From contig JAVCCK010000008.1 in the NCBI GenBank assembly GCA_030765525.1, forward strand, positions 154,942-218,941: a stretch of DNA of 64,000 nucleotides. Direction: 5' to 3'. This DNA comes from Candidatus Lernaella stagnicola (GTDB taxonomy: Bacteria; Lernaellota; Lernaellaia; Lernaellales; Lernaellaceae). How positions within the stretch are numbered: position 1 is the first letter of the stretch; each line of letters begins with the position of its first letter. Under the pieces are notes generated by a model. That model did no database searches. It was not told the DNA's origin and saw only the letters and a list, made by a program, of their open reading frames with translations. Both the position numbers and the translations under genes were made by a program. Of the stretch, positions 35,032 to 44,813 are shown piece after piece.

Positions 35032-38000
35032 TCACACCGCGAAGTACTTCGCCTGCGGGTGGTGGATGACGATGGCCGCCGTCGAGTACTCGGGCACCAT
35101 TTGATATCCCTCGCCGAGGGTGACACCGATGCGTTCCGGGTCGAGCATGTCCCAAACAAGTTCATGAGCCGCCAGGTCCGGGCAGGCCGGGTAACCGAAG
35201 CCATAGCGACTGCCCCGATAAGCCAGGGTGACCAACTCCTGCCAGTTGAGACGCCGGTCTTCGCCGATGCCGATTTCGTGGCGCATCATCGCGTGGGCGT
35301 ACTCGGCAAGTGCGTCGGTCGTTTCAACGGCGAGCCCGTGGAGCAGGTAGTAATCGAGGTACGCGTCTTTTTCGAAAATTTCACGTCCGCGAGTAACGGC
35401 GCCGTCGCCAAGAGTGACGACGAAAAAGCCGACAACGTCCCCGTCCGGCTTGACGAAATCGCCGATGCCGACTTCCGGTTCGAAGCGCCGCCGGGGGAAG
35501 TTGAAGCGCCATTGCCTTCCTTCGTGCTGGACAATCACGTCCGAGCCCTCGCCGCGCGCCGGGTACCAGCCGTAGACGATCTGCGGATCAAAGAGTTTCT
35601 CGGCTTTGACCACGCGCACCAGTTCGCGGTAACGCGGGCGCACATCCTCACGCATGAGACGGTCGAATTCATCCTTGGGTAATTCGCCGCGCCGATAGCC
35701 CCACCGGCCGCGGTACAACGCGATTTTGTTGACGTAGGAAAGCACCGGTTCCAGCTTGACGCCGCGTACCACCCGGCTGCCGTAAAAAGGCGGAGTCGGC
35801 GCGTCCAATCCGTCGATGTCGATCATGCGGGGGCGAAAAGAATCGGGCGGCAGTTCCGAGGCGATATTCCGCTCCGGTTCGCTCGGTGCGCGTCCGGCGG
35901 CGATGTCCTGCATGGCTTCCAAACCGGCGAAAGCGTCCGGGCAATAGGTGACCGTGCCGCTACCGTAAGCGGGCTTGAGCGTGTCGCGCACGAATTCGGG
36001 CGTCAGCGCCGCACCGCCGACCAGCACCGGCACATCCAGCCCGGCATCAGTCATGGCGCGCAGGTTTTCGGCCATGATCATCGCCGAAGTCACGAGCAAC
36101 CCGGACATCCCGAGGGCCGCGGGGCGTTCTTCCTGCACGGCGTGGATAATCTCCTGCACCGGCACCTTGATGCCCAGGTTGCGCACGTCGAAGCCGTTGT
36201 TGGAAACGATGATGTCCACCAGGTTCTTGCCGATGTCGTGCACGTCGCCGCGTACCGTGGCGATGACCAGCTTCTTCATCGGCCCCGCCGCGCCGGTTCC
36301 CCGAAAGTGCGGTTTGATGAAATCCACGGCCTTTTTCATCGTCTCGGCGCTTTTGAGCACAAAAGGCAACTGCATCTTTCCGGCACCGAACAACTCGCCC
36401 ACGTGTTTCATGGCCGGGACGAGAACGCCGTTCAGAATGTCCTCGGCGCTACGTTCCCGCAGCAAGAGGGGCAGGTTGCTCAATGCCAATTTGGTTTTGC
36501 CGCGAACGACCGCCTCGCGTACGGCCTCCTCCGGCGCCAGGGCGGCTTCGGCTTCGGGGTCGTCCTCGTCGGGTCGCCCGGCGAAGTGATGGATGAAAGC
36601 TTCGAGCGGATCTACGCCCTCGACGGGCCGGTTGTAGATGACATCCAGCGCGCGGGCCACGTCGGTTTCGTCCAGTTGCGCGAGTGGGACGATGTGCTTC
36701 GGGTTTAGGATCGCGGCGTCGAGTCCGGCCGCGAGACAGCGGTCGAGAAACACCGAATTCAATACGCGGCGCGATTTCATTGACAGGCCGAAGCTCACGT
36801 TTGACAGGCCCAACAACGTGGAGACGCCGGGAATCTCTTTCTTGATGCGGGCGATCGCCGCCAGCGTTTGGGCCGCGGCGTCCTTCAACGTCGCGTCGCC
36901 GGAACCGACGGTGAAGGTCAGCGCGTCGATCAGGAGGTCTTGCCGCCGCAAGCCGTATTTCGTTTCACAAAGCTCAACGAGGCGCTTGGCAATCGCGACC
37001 TTGCGATCGGCGGTCATCGCCATGCCTTCTTCATCGATGGTCAGGCAAATCAAACCGGCGCCGAAACGCTTGGCCAGCGGTCCGACGATATCGGCACGCT
37101 TGCCGCCGTCTTCCAGATTGATCGAATTGATGACCGCGCGGCCGGGGTAACGTTTGAGCGCCAGTTCGGCCGACTCAGCCAGATTCGTGTCGATGAACAG
37201 CGGCAGTTGGCATTCCTTCGCGGCACGCCGAACCAGGCTCTCCATATGGTGCAACTCATCTTGTCCGGCATAAGCGACCGAGAGGTCGGCGCAGTGGCTG
37301 CCGTGCTCGACTTGCTCCACCAGGATATCAAACGCGGTGTCGTGGTCACCGGCCAGGATCGCCTCGCGAAAGGCCTTGCTGCCGGTCGCGTTGGCCCGTT
37401 CGCCAATAAACAGCGGCGGTGGGTCTTGGTGAATCGTGACCGCGCCGAATAGGGAAGCAACCGAGGGCGCGAATTCCGCCTGACGTTCCCGCGGTGTGCG
37501 GCCTGCGATGATCTCGGCGAAGCGTGCGATGTGCTCCGGCGTTGTGCCGCAGCAGCCGCCGATAAAGTGGATCGGCAGTTCGTCGAGGTAACGCGCCAGC
37601 ACGTCGGCCATGCCCTCCGGCGTCTCCGGGTAGCAGACTCCCGTGGCGCAGGGCACCGGCAAACCGGCGTTCGGATAAAGGCCGATGCGGCGCGGCCAAT
37701 GTCGAGCCAACTCTTCCAAGTACGGTCGCATCGCCACGGGCCCGGTGGCGCAGTTCAAGCCGAGCACGTCGACGGCGAAGGGCTCGAAAATTGCGATGGC
37801 GGCTTGGATGTCGGTGCCGGTCAACAGGGTGCCGGTCTGTTCGACGGTGACCGAAACATACACTGGCACTTCGCGGGAGTGGGCCATCACGTCGAAGGCC
37901 GCGGCGAGGGCGGCTTTGGCTTGCAGCGGATCCTGCACGGTTTCGATGTTGAGCATATCCACGCCGCCGGCAATCAAACCTTCGATCTGCCGGCGGTGTC

Positions 38001-38409
38001 CCGCGTAGAGTTCCTCGAAAGTGATTTGCCCCAACGAAGCGAGTTTCGTGCCCGGGCCGATGGAACCGGTGACGAAGCGCGGCTTTTCGGTTGTCGTGAA
38101 TTCGTCGGCCGCGGCGCGGGCCAACTTCGCCGCCGTTTCGTTGATGTGTTCGACTCGGTCGTCCAAGCCGTATTCAGCCAGAACCTGAGCGACCCCGCCG
38201 AAGGTATTGGTCTCCACGATATCCGCGCCCGCCGCGAGATACGCGCGGTGAATTTCATGAATTTTGTCGGGGACCGTCAGGTTCAGGACTTCCGGACATC
38301 CTTCGCGCCCGTCATAGGTTTCCAGCGGCAGATTCAGATTTTGAATCTGCGTTCCCATCGCGCCGTCGAGCAGCAAGATGCGGGTCTTGGCGATGTCCAG
38401 AAGGTTCAC
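35032..38409 (-). CDS. metH: Cobalamin-dependent methionine synthase
   Basis: 1125 residues, GTG start with AAAGGAG upstream. Homocysteine domain (1-330; zinc ligands C220 and C286/C287 in GGCCGT), pterin-binding domain (about 345-600; FIGERANATGSKAFREA), cap and B12 domain with the cobalt-ligand motif GDVHDIG (H724), and a C-terminal reactivation domain (about 890-1125; YQMVPEYSTAAIVIHHPQAKYFAV). All modules are present, so it should be active alone with S-adenosylmethionine reactivation. Two homocysteine methyltransferases therefore occur within 7 kb. Confidence 0.97.
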   Translation of the reverse strand: MNLLDIAKTRILLLDGAMGTQIQNLNLPLETYDGREGCPEVLNLTVPDKIHEIHRAYLAAGADIVETNTFGGVAQVLAEYGLDDRVEHINETAAKLARAAADEFTTTEKPRFVTGSIGPGTKLASLGQITFEELYAGHRRQIEGLIAGGVDMLNIETVQDPLQAKAALAAAFDVMAHSREVPVYVSVTVEQTGTLLTGTDIQAAIAIFEPFAVDVLGLNCATGPVAMRPYLEELARHWPRRIGLYPNAGLPVPCATGVCYPETPEGMADVLARYLDELPIHFIGGCCGTTPEHIARFAEIIAGRTPRERQAEFAPSVASLFGAVTIHQDPPPLFIGERANATGSKAFREAILAGDHDTAFDILVEQVEHGSHCADLSVAYAGQDELHHMESLVRRAAKECQLPLFIDTNLAESAELALKRYPGRAVINSINLEDGGKRADIVGPLAKRFGAGLICLTIDEEGMAMTADRKVAIAKRLVELCETKYGLRRQDLLIDALTFTVGSGDATLKDAAAQTLAAIARIKKEIPGVSTLLGLSNVSFGLSMKSRRVLNSVFLDRCLAAGLDAAILNPKHIVPLAQLDETDVARALDVIYNRPVEGVDPLEAFIHHFAGRPDEDDPEAEAALAPEEAVREAVVRGKTKLALSNLPLLLRERSAEDILNGVLVPAMKHVGELFGAGKMQLPFVLKSAETMKKAVDFIKPHFRGTGAAGPMKKLVIATVRGDVHDIGKNLVDIIVSNNGFDVRNLGIKVPVQEIIHAVQEERPAALGMSGLLVTSAMIMAENLRAMTDAGLDVPVLVGGAALTPEFVRDTLKPAYGSGTVTYCPDAFAGLEAMQDIAAGRAPSEPERNIASELPPDSFRPRMIDIDGLDAPTPPFYGSRVVRGVKLEPVLSYVNKIALYRGRWGYRRGELPKDEFDRLMREDVRPRYRELVRVVKAEKLFDPQIVYGWYPARGEGSDVIVQHEGRQWRFNFPRRRFEPEVGIGDFVKPDGDVVGFFVVTLGDGAVTRGREIFEKDAYLDYYLLHGLAVETTDALAEYAHAMMRHEIGIGEDRRLNWQELVTLAYRGSRYGFGYPACPDLAAHELVWDMLDPERIGVTLGEGYQMVPEYSTAAIVIHHPQAKYFAV

Positions 38410-38466
38410 GGGGTGATCTCCTTTGCGTTTCGAAGTTAAACACGGAAACCACCCTGTTTGGCAAGG

Positions 38467-39570
38467 CTAATATCGTCGATAGTGCGAGGGCCTCCTATAA
38501 CGATAGTAGCGGTCGTGGTGATGCTTTTTGTACGACGCGGTCGGCAGATCGAACGTGACGCCGATCTGCACAAACACGCCGTGCGCGCCGTTGGTCGCGT
38601 CGGTGCCGATCAGGGCGTCGCCGAAATCGACAAAACCGTACCGATACCCCGCTCGCAGGTTGACGTTGAACGTATGGGTACGCAGCAATTCGATTCCGGC
38701 ATATGCCCCGATGCTGAACAACCAGTACGTGTCGTCGTATTCGAAGCTTGAGGAGGTCTCATTCGTGTAGACGGAGCTTTGCTTTTCCTCCGTCCTCGGA
38801 TTGGTGAACAGCAGGTGCGCGCCGAACGTCGCACCCAGAAAAGGCGAGATGTCCGCATTCATGAGATAGTAATGGACGGAAATCTCCAGCGGTATCGCGC
38901 CCAGCGAATACCCTGCCGCGGTTTGGTCAGCGTAGTAGTAGCCCGTCTCGCCTTCGATGGCGATTTGCGCGATTTCATAGCGGAAGCGGGGCAGGATGCC
39001 CACCAAATAATCCGCTCCTAGATAGGTGTCGGATAGCGGGGCGATCATGCCCAGCGCGAAGCCGAGCTTCCACATGCCGTGCACCTTGTTTTTGTACGGA
39101 TACATTTCGGCTTCGGAAACCGAATCGACGCCGCGCGCGGACTCGTAGCTTTTACGGTCGCGTATGGCTTTGGCCAAACGCCCGACGATCTTGGTGAATT
39201 CCCCCGTACTCTCCAATTGCTCGCTGTAGTGAAACACGTCGTCGTCCCACACGGCATCGACCAGCAATTGCAGTTCTCCGCCCAGTGTCGTCAATTCGCC
39301 GATCACGACGGCATCCACGTCGCGCGCCCGCCGAATTTTCTTGGCGGCGCTAAGCGAATTGCACGACTTACCCTGCGTGCCCAAAACCTTTGTGTCATCC
39401 TGAGCGTCGATTTCATTGCGCAGCAGGCGCGACATCACGCGGGCGTCGTGCTCGTAGGTCTCGGTGGTTTGGATGGGAAACACGATGAAAGTTTTGGCGG
39501 CGTGCGCCGCTCCCGCGGGCAGCAGCAGCGCCGCGGTTATCGTCAGCAGCATGGCCCAAGTGTGTTTCAT
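38467..39570 (-). CDS. Outer-membrane beta-barrel protein with N-terminal alpha/beta domain (paralogue 1)
   Basis: 367 residues from ATG 39570. Signal peptide (AGAAHAAK). N-terminal alpha/beta domain (about 25-115; TFIVFPIQTTETY...VDAVVIGELTTLGG) similar in pattern to TolB-N/CsgG-type periplasmic domains. The C-terminal half alternates in beta-strand fashion like a small barrel (SPFLGATFGAHLLF, NVNLRAGYRYGF), then a His/Arg/Tyr-rich tail. Close relative of the next gene. Function unknown. Confidence 0.72.
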   Translation of the reverse strand: MKHTWAMLLTITAALLLPAGAAHAAKTFIVFPIQTTETYEHDARVMSRLLRNEIDAQDDTKVLGTQGKSCNSLSAAKKIRRARDVDAVVIGELTTLGGELQLLVDAVWDDDVFHYSEQLESTGEFTKIVGRLAKAIRDRKSYESARGVDSVSEAEMYPYKNKVHGMWKLGFALGMIAPLSDTYLGADYLVGILPRFRYEIAQIAIEGETGYYYADQTAAGYSLGAIPLEISVHYYLMNADISPFLGATFGAHLLFTNPRTEEKQSSVYTNETSSSFEYDDTYWLFSIGAYAGIELLRTHTFNVNLRAGYRYGFVDFGDALIGTDATNGAHGVFVQIGVTFDLPTASYKKHHHDRYYRYRRPSHYRRY

Positions 39571-39602
39571 CTTCGTGCTCCGGCGTCTCATGCGATCAGC
39601 CG

Positions 39603-40610
39603 CTAGTTGCCGCCGAAGGTCACGCCGACCTGAAAGAAGACCCCGTGGGCGCCGTTCTTGACGTCATCGGGCGCGGCGTCCGCTTCGTCGAAGTTGACGA
39701 AACCGTACTGGTATCCGGCACGGAAATTGATGTTGAAAGTATGCGTCCGCAGCAGTTCCACACCGAGATACGGCGCGACGGTGAACATCCAGTAGTCTTG
39801 GCGGTCATCATCCACGCTGTAGTAGTCGTCGGTGTCGCGATGGTCGAGGAAAATCGCGTGCGCGCCGAATTTGGCCCCGAGGAAGGGGGAGATGTCGGAG
39901 TTCATGAAATAGTAGTGCGCGCCCAGTTCAATGGGTATCTCGCTCGCCTTCAAGCCGTGCGCGAGGTTGCTGCTGCCGTAATACCCGCCCGCGCCTTCGA
40001 TACCGACGTTGGCGATTTCATACCGAAAGCCCAGCTTGCCGCCGATCAGGTAGTCGGCGCCCAGATAGGTGTCGGACATCGGCGCCACCATTCCCATCGC
40101 CAGACCGAACTTCCACATGCCGTGAACTTTGTTGCGATAGGGGTGGGTTTCATCCTGCGCCACGGAATCCACACCGCGACCGCCGGCCCAGTCGTCTCGA
40201 TTACGGATCGCTTTGGCGAGGCGGCCCCGCAGCTTCTTGAACTCGGTGACATCCGCCAGGCCGGTGTCGTAGCTGTACACTTCATCGGCCCACGCGGCGT
40301 CCAGCAGCAAGGTGAGTTGTCCGCCCAGCGTCGTCAGTTCGCCGACGATCACCGCGTCCACGCCCCGTTTCTTGCGGATTTGCTTGGCGCAGCCCACGTC
40401 TGAGCAGGATTCGCCCTGCGTGCCGTAGACTTTGGTTTGGGGCAGGTTTTCCAGTTCGTTGCGCAGCAGTTTGGTCATCACCCGCGCGTCGTTGCGATAT
40501 TTGGCCGAAGCCTTGATGGGAAAAATGACAAATGTTTCCGCCGTAGCCGGCGCCGCAAAGGCGAGCGTCAGCAAGGCGACAAAAACGATTAGAAAATAAT
40601 GCCGTTGCAT
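39603..40610 (-). CDS. Outer-membrane beta-barrel protein with N-terminal alpha/beta domain (paralogue 2)
   Basis: 335 residues from ATG 40610 (AAGGAG 7 nt upstream). Same plan as the downstream paralogue: signal peptide, alpha/beta domain with VDAVIVGELTTLGGQL, linker NKVHGMWKFGLAMG, then barrel strands (SPFLGAKFGAHAIF, NINFRAGYQYGFVNF). It contains an extra Cys pair (ESCSDVGCAK) in the N-domain. Tandem duplication with 32 nt between the genes. Both probably sit in the outer membrane; no known transport or enzyme motif. Confidence 0.72.
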   Translation of the reverse strand: MQRHYFLIVFVALLTLAFAAPATAETFVIFPIKASAKYRNDARVMTKLLRNELENLPQTKVYGTQGESCSDVGCAKQIRKKRGVDAVIVGELTTLGGQLTLLLDAAWADEVYSYDTGLADVTEFKKLRGRLAKAIRNRDDWAGGRGVDSVAQDETHPYRNKVHGMWKFGLAMGMVAPMSDTYLGADYLIGGKLGFRYEIANVGIEGAGGYYGSSNLAHGLKASEIPIELGAHYYFMNSDISPFLGAKFGAHAIFLDHRDTDDYYSVDDDRQDYWMFTVAPYLGVELLRTHTFNINFRAGYQYGFVNFDEADAAPDDVKNGAHGVFFQVGVTFGGN

Positions 40611-40956
40611 CGCAAGCTCCTTTCTCGGTTGGTGCGGAATTCCGCGCCACATAGAAAGGAAAGCAAGGAGAGTGCCAAATGTAAAGCCATAAAATCAATT
40701 AGTTACGTTTTCTTGGATGAACCTGGGGCGAGGGTTTTTCGGGTATATCGATCAGATATTTGACGGATTTAACCAGTGATTCCCATCGGGTGTCGCGTGT
40801 CGCCTCTCCCGCGATTTGTGGAAATACTCACAGTTCGGAAATCGGACCGCCGAGGCCGATGCGAGCCGCCACGTCGGAATCGCCCTTGCGAAAAAAGTAG
40901 ACTTGGGCGACATTGTTACAAAGAACTAAACGATTATGTCTTTGCAGGAGTGTGGG
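40611..40956. other. Intergenic region between divergent genes, no gene seen
   Basis: 346 bases between the OMP pair (minus) and the M3 peptidase (plus). It is more AT-rich than its flanks around 40680-40760 and must contain promoters for both directions, but I see no convincing -35/-10 pair, RNA gene, hairpin or small ORF with a ribosome site. Confidence 0.6.
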
Positions 40957-42669
40957 ATGAGTATCGATTATTCGAAATTGCCGGAGCGCGTCATTGATAT
41001 GCTTGACTGGACGTGGGACGAGTTCGCACCTTTTTATCAAGAACTCGCCCAGCGACCACTGACGGCCGATAGCTTGAACCAATGGATGGTCGATTGGTCG
41101 GCGGTGATGGATCGCGTGGATGAAGTCTTTTCGCGGCTGCACGTGGCGCACACCGTCGATACCACCGACGAAGACGCCGAGCGTGCGTATAACGATTTCC
41201 TCGAACACATCGTTCCGCCGGCACGCCAGGCCGCACAGGAATTGAAGGAAAGATTCCTGGCCTCGGGTTTGGAGCCGGAAAACTTCGCCGCGCCGCTGCG
41301 AAACATGAAGGCCGAGGCGGAGGTTTTCCGCAGTGAAAACCTGCCGCTTTTCACCGACGAACGAAAGCTTTCCAGCGAGTACGACAAAATCGTCGGTGCG
41401 CAAACCGTCGAGTGGGAAGGGCGGGAATTGACGATTCGCCAACTGCTGCCCATGGCGCAGGATTCCGATCGGACCCGGCGTGAAGAAGCCTGGCGCCTTT
41501 CGGCCCAGCGCCAGCTTGCCGACCGCGAAGCGATCAACGCCTTGTGGCGGCGGTTTATGAACCTTCGGCGAACTCTCGCAGCCAACGCCCAATGCGGTGA
41601 CTACCGCGATTTTTGTTGGCGACAATTGTTGCGATTTGATTACACGCCCGCCGATTGCGAGACTTTCCACGCCGCGATCGAACAGGTTGTGGTGCCCGCC
41701 GCGAGCCGGATTTACGAGAAACGCCGCCGGCAGCTCGATCTGGATTCATTGCGGCCCTGGGATCTGGCCGTTGATCCGCTCCATCGAGAACCGCTGCGAC
41801 CTTTCGCCGACGTGAGCGAACTGGACGCGAAGTGCGAAACGATCTTCCACCGAGTCGCCCCGCGACTCGGGGAGTATTTCGCCACGATGCGAAGCGAAGG
41901 CCTGCTCGACCTGCCCAATCGCAAAGGCAAGGCCCCAGGTGGATACTGCGCGACGTTCGCCCACACCGGGCACCCCTTCATCTTCATGAACGCGGTGGGC
42001 ATTCACGACGACGTCCAAACGATGCTGCACGAAGCCGGGCACGCATTTCACGTGTTTGAGTCAAACCATTTGCCCTTGTCTCAGCAGAAAGAAGGGCCGA
42101 TGGAATTCGCCGAGGTAGCCTCCATGTCGATGGAATTGTTGGCCGGGCCCTATCTGTCGGCGGAATTCGGCGGCTTTTACGACCCGGCGGAGGCGGCTCG
42201 CGCCCGCATCGAGCATCTGGAAAAAGACCTGCTTTTCTGGCCCTACATGGCGGTTGTCGACGCCTTCCAGCATTGGGTTTATACGCACCACGACGCGGCG
42301 ACCGACGCGGCGGCCTGCGACGCGAAGTGGGGAGAACTGTGGGATCGCTTCATGCCGGGAGTCGATTATGACGGCTTCGAGGACGTGAAGGTTACCGGTT
42401 GGCATCGCAAACTGCATATCCATCGCTACCCGTTCTATTATGTAGAATACGGTTTGGCCCAACTGGGCGCGGTGCTGGTTTGGCGCAATTCGCTCGCCGA
42501 CCAGGAAAACGCGATCGCGGCCTACCGCAAGGCGTTGTCGCTTGGCGGCACGGCGTCTTTGCCGGAACTCTTTGCCGCGGCCGGAGCGCGCTTCGCCTTC
42601 GATGCGAATACGTTGCAGGAGGCGGTTGATCTGATGACGGGCACGATTGAAGAATTGGAACAGTCCTGA
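40957..42669 (+). CDS. pepF: M3-family oligoendopeptidase (PepF-like)
   Basis: 570 residues from ATG 40957 (GCAGGAG upstream). The zinc-protease motif HEAGHAF lies near residue 360, with a downstream Glu in EFAEVASM. Helical throughout, as in M3/thimet-type peptidases. Cytoplasmic enzyme that degrades short peptides, needed for turnover of peptides such as leader fragments. Confidence 0.9.
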   Translation: MSIDYSKLPERVIDMLDWTWDEFAPFYQELAQRPLTADSLNQWMVDWSAVMDRVDEVFSRLHVAHTVDTTDEDAERAYNDFLEHIVPPARQAAQELKERFLASGLEPENFAAPLRNMKAEAEVFRSENLPLFTDERKLSSEYDKIVGAQTVEWEGRELTIRQLLPMAQDSDRTRREEAWRLSAQRQLADREAINALWRRFMNLRRTLAANAQCGDYRDFCWRQLLRFDYTPADCETFHAAIEQVVVPAASRIYEKRRRQLDLDSLRPWDLAVDPLHREPLRPFADVSELDAKCETIFHRVAPRLGEYFATMRSEGLLDLPNRKGKAPGGYCATFAHTGHPFIFMNAVGIHDDVQTMLHEAGHAFHVFESNHLPLSQQKEGPMEFAEVASMSMELLAGPYLSAEFGGFYDPAEAARARIEHLEKDLLFWPYMAVVDAFQHWVYTHHDAATDAAACDAKWGELWDRFMPGVDYDGFEDVKVTGWHRKLHIHRYPFYYVEYGLAQLGAVLVWRNSLADQENAIAAYRKALSLGGTASLPELFAAAGARFAFDANTLQEAVDLMTGTIEELEQS

Positions 42670-42721
42670 GCCCAGGAGCGGCCCGGTGCAGGAAAAGACG
42701 CCAAACTCGAGGTAACCAACG

Positions 42722-43156
42722 ATGCAAACGAACACGGAACCGACACCAACCACGGTCTGGATTCTCTGGTTCGCGCTGCTGAGCAGTGTAGCGGCTTACG
42801 CGGTTATCGGCGTCTTTTTGCGGCAAATGAACGGCGCCGACGCCGCGGCTCCCGACGGCATCGCCGTGATGCGATACGCGCTGCTGGGCGTGGCATTCGC
42901 GGTCACCTGCATAAATTTCCTTGCTCCCCGCCTATTCGGGCCGAAATTTAATTTCATGCAATTTTGCATCATTCGTTGGGCGCTGGCGGAAGCAGTGGCG
43001 ATTTTCGGACTGGTTTTGATCATCCTGGGGGAGGAATTGCCGGTTCTGCTTATTTTTGTCGCGTGGTCGATAGCACTTTTCATGATTCTAGCCCCGACCG
43101 AAGGTGCCAAGCGCCGGCATGACGAGTCGCGAATGTCCACGCCGAGCATCGGCTGA
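42722..43156 (+). CDS. Small four-helix membrane protein
   Basis: 144 residues with four predicted membrane helices (about 12-33, 50-68, 84-102, 106-124) and a charged cytoplasmic C-tail. No motif recognised. It follows the M3 peptidase by 52 nt. Role unknown. Confidence 0.6.
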   Translation: MQTNTEPTPTTVWILWFALLSSVAAYAVIGVFLRQMNGADAAAPDGIAVMRYALLGVAFAVTCINFLAPRLFGPKFNFMQFCIIRWALAEAVAIFGLVLIILGEELPVLLIFVAWSIALFMILAPTEGAKRRHDESRMSTPSIG

Positions 43157-43277
43157 CCGAACCCGCGCGTGAACTAAAGTATTTCCTGAGATATACCCAT
43201 ACAAATAGTTGTAATAAAGGAAATATAACGCTAATGGCATCCGGTCGCTGATTGATCGGCGGGCCGACGCGACAGGT

Positions 43278-43775
43278 TTAGATTTTCGCTTTTAGCTGCT
43301 CGACCCAATTGTGAATACGCGTGGCCGTCAAGTCTTGTTGGGAGTCGTCGTCCAAAGCCAGGCCGACGAATTTCCCATCGACCAGTGCGGCGGAATCGGT
43401 AAACGAGTAGCCTTCGGTCGAAGTCATTCCGATAATCTCCGCACCGCGGGCGCGCAGGCGGTCGTACAAAAGTCCGAGCGCGCCTTGAAAGCGATCGGGG
43501 TAATCGTCCTGGTCGCCCAAACCGAACAGCGCGAACTTTGTGTTTGCGGTTTGAATGGCGCCCAGGCGTCCGATGAAGTCGTCCCACTCATCGATTTCGC
43601 CGATGTGCCAGGTGGATGTTCCCAGAATCAGCAAGTCGTAATCATTCAGTTGTATGGGTTCGATGGCGGAGATGTCCCCCGTGGCCACGTCGTTACCGAA
43701 TTCGCGAGCAATTGCCTCGGCGATTTGTTTAGAATTGCCGGTTATCGTTCCGAAAAAAACGCCCACTCGTGTCAT
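43278..43775 (-). CDS. Flavodoxin
   Basis: 165 residues, long-chain flavodoxin. FMN phosphate loop GTITGNSK (9-16), flavin-stacking loops around STWHIGE (Trp) and GLGDQDDYPDRF (Tyr). Low-potential electron carrier that can replace ferredoxin under iron limitation. Stands alone upstream of the Fe-S cluster operon, on the opposite strand. AAAGGAT precedes the ATG. Confidence 0.95.
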   Translation of the reverse strand: MTRVGVFFGTITGNSKQIAEAIAREFGNDVATGDISAIEPIQLNDYDLLILGTSTWHIGEIDEWDDFIGRLGAIQTANTKFALFGLGDQDDYPDRFQGALGLLYDRLRARGAEIIGMTSTEGYSFTDSAALVDGKFVGLALDDDSQQDLTATRIHNWVEQLKAKI

Positions 43776-44035
43776 GACAGAATCCTTTTTAATCAGTTTG
43801 CATCACGGGGCGACGCTTCTAAAGGCGTCACCTCATCGATCATTGCCCACTTCGAGAATATTCGACCGCAATACCAGAAGGTCAAGTCACGGATCGGCGA
43901 TTTGTGGTTGCTGATCCGGATACGCCCGGCGAATCACGATGCTTGCAGGCACAGCACGATTCGCGTAAGGTTTTGCCTTCTCAACAGGATGTTGACCGAC
44001 AGGAATTCGCCAGTTTATTTTCGGGGAACACGTTC

Positions 44036-44668
44036 ATGCCCAGAAAACCCTTCGAGCAACTATCAGCTCGGCAAAAGACGAAAATCTATAAAGTGTGCCT
44101 GGAATTGTTTGCCGCCAACGGCTACAACCACACCAGCGTCAAGATGATCACCAGCCGTCTGAAAGTCGCTGACGGATACTTGCACTACTACTTCAAGGGC
44201 AAAGAAGATTTGGCGATGTGGGCGATTGAAATCGCGCTCGACGATTGGAAAGCCCACTTCGAAAAACATGTCGGCGAGAAGAACCCAGAGGATATTTATA
44301 GCCTGTTCAAAATGTCGGTATTGCAGATGATCCGCTTTACGCATGATCACCGCGAAGCCTTTGCAGCCTATATGAGGCTGGTCAATGAGCCCAACTTCCC
44401 GCTCGCCGAATTCCTCGCCGAGAGGATAACTTGGATCGACAAACGCTATTTGGACGCCATCGAGAAGGAAATCGACGCCGGAAGATTGCGCAGCGACCTG
44501 CCGCCGACCCTCGTGGCCTTCTTGATAGACGTGCTCAACACGCGCATCCAAGAATTTTTCTACAACGCCGCGCTGGATCCCATCGGAATATCCCAGATGG
44601 ACGATCATGAGATCAACCGGTGGCTCGATACCCTCCTATCGGTTGTGCGCAACGGCATCCGGAGCTAA
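44036..44668 (+). CDS. TetR-family transcriptional regulator
   Basis: 210 residues from ATG 44036. N-terminal TetR helix-turn-helix (about 10-56) with LFAANGYNHTSVKMITSRLKV and the family DGYLHYYFKGKEDL segment. The ligand domain is all helical and unlike characterised regulators. Lies just upstream of the Fe-S operon in the same direction but 145 nt away; target unknown. Confidence 0.85.
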   Translation: MPRKPFEQLSARQKTKIYKVCLELFAANGYNHTSVKMITSRLKVADGYLHYYFKGKEDLAMWAIEIALDDWKAHFEKHVGEKNPEDIYSLFKMSVLQMIRFTHDHREAFAAYMRLVNEPNFPLAEFLAERITWIDKRYLDAIEKEIDAGRLRSDLPPTLVAFLIDVLNTRIQEFFYNAALDPIGISQMDDHEINRWLDTLLSVVRNGIRS

Positions 44669-44731
44669 AAAGCCAGCAATAACAGTTGAATAGTAAACAC
44701 ACCAAAACCTGTAGGGTAAGGCGATTATGTG

Positions 44732-44759
44732 TTGACGATGCCCGGATAATGAGTATATT
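44732..44759 (+). promoter_or_regulatory. Sigma-70-type promoter of the iscS operon
   Basis: TTGACG (44732-44737), 16-nt spacer, TATATT (44754-44759), 55 nt before the iscS ATG. The IscR-like palindrome starts 4 nt after the -10 and overlaps the transcription start, the position of a repressor. Confidence 0.7.
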
Positions 44760-44763
44760 AGCA

Positions 44764-44788
44764 ATAACCTACCAAAAAAGTAGGTTAT
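44764..44788. promoter_or_regulatory. IscR/Rrf2-type operator palindrome
   Basis: Perfect inverted repeat with 9-bp arms ATAACCTAC and GTAGGTTAT around a 7-nt CAAAAAA spacer, 25 bp in total. The length and the ATA/TAT ends fit the E. coli IscR type 1 site, and many internal positions agree. An Rrf2 regulator gene with cluster-ligand cysteines lies in the same operon, suggesting autoregulation. Confidence 0.75.
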
Positions 44789-44813
44789 CGATTTGAATAA
44801 GGAATACACCTTG

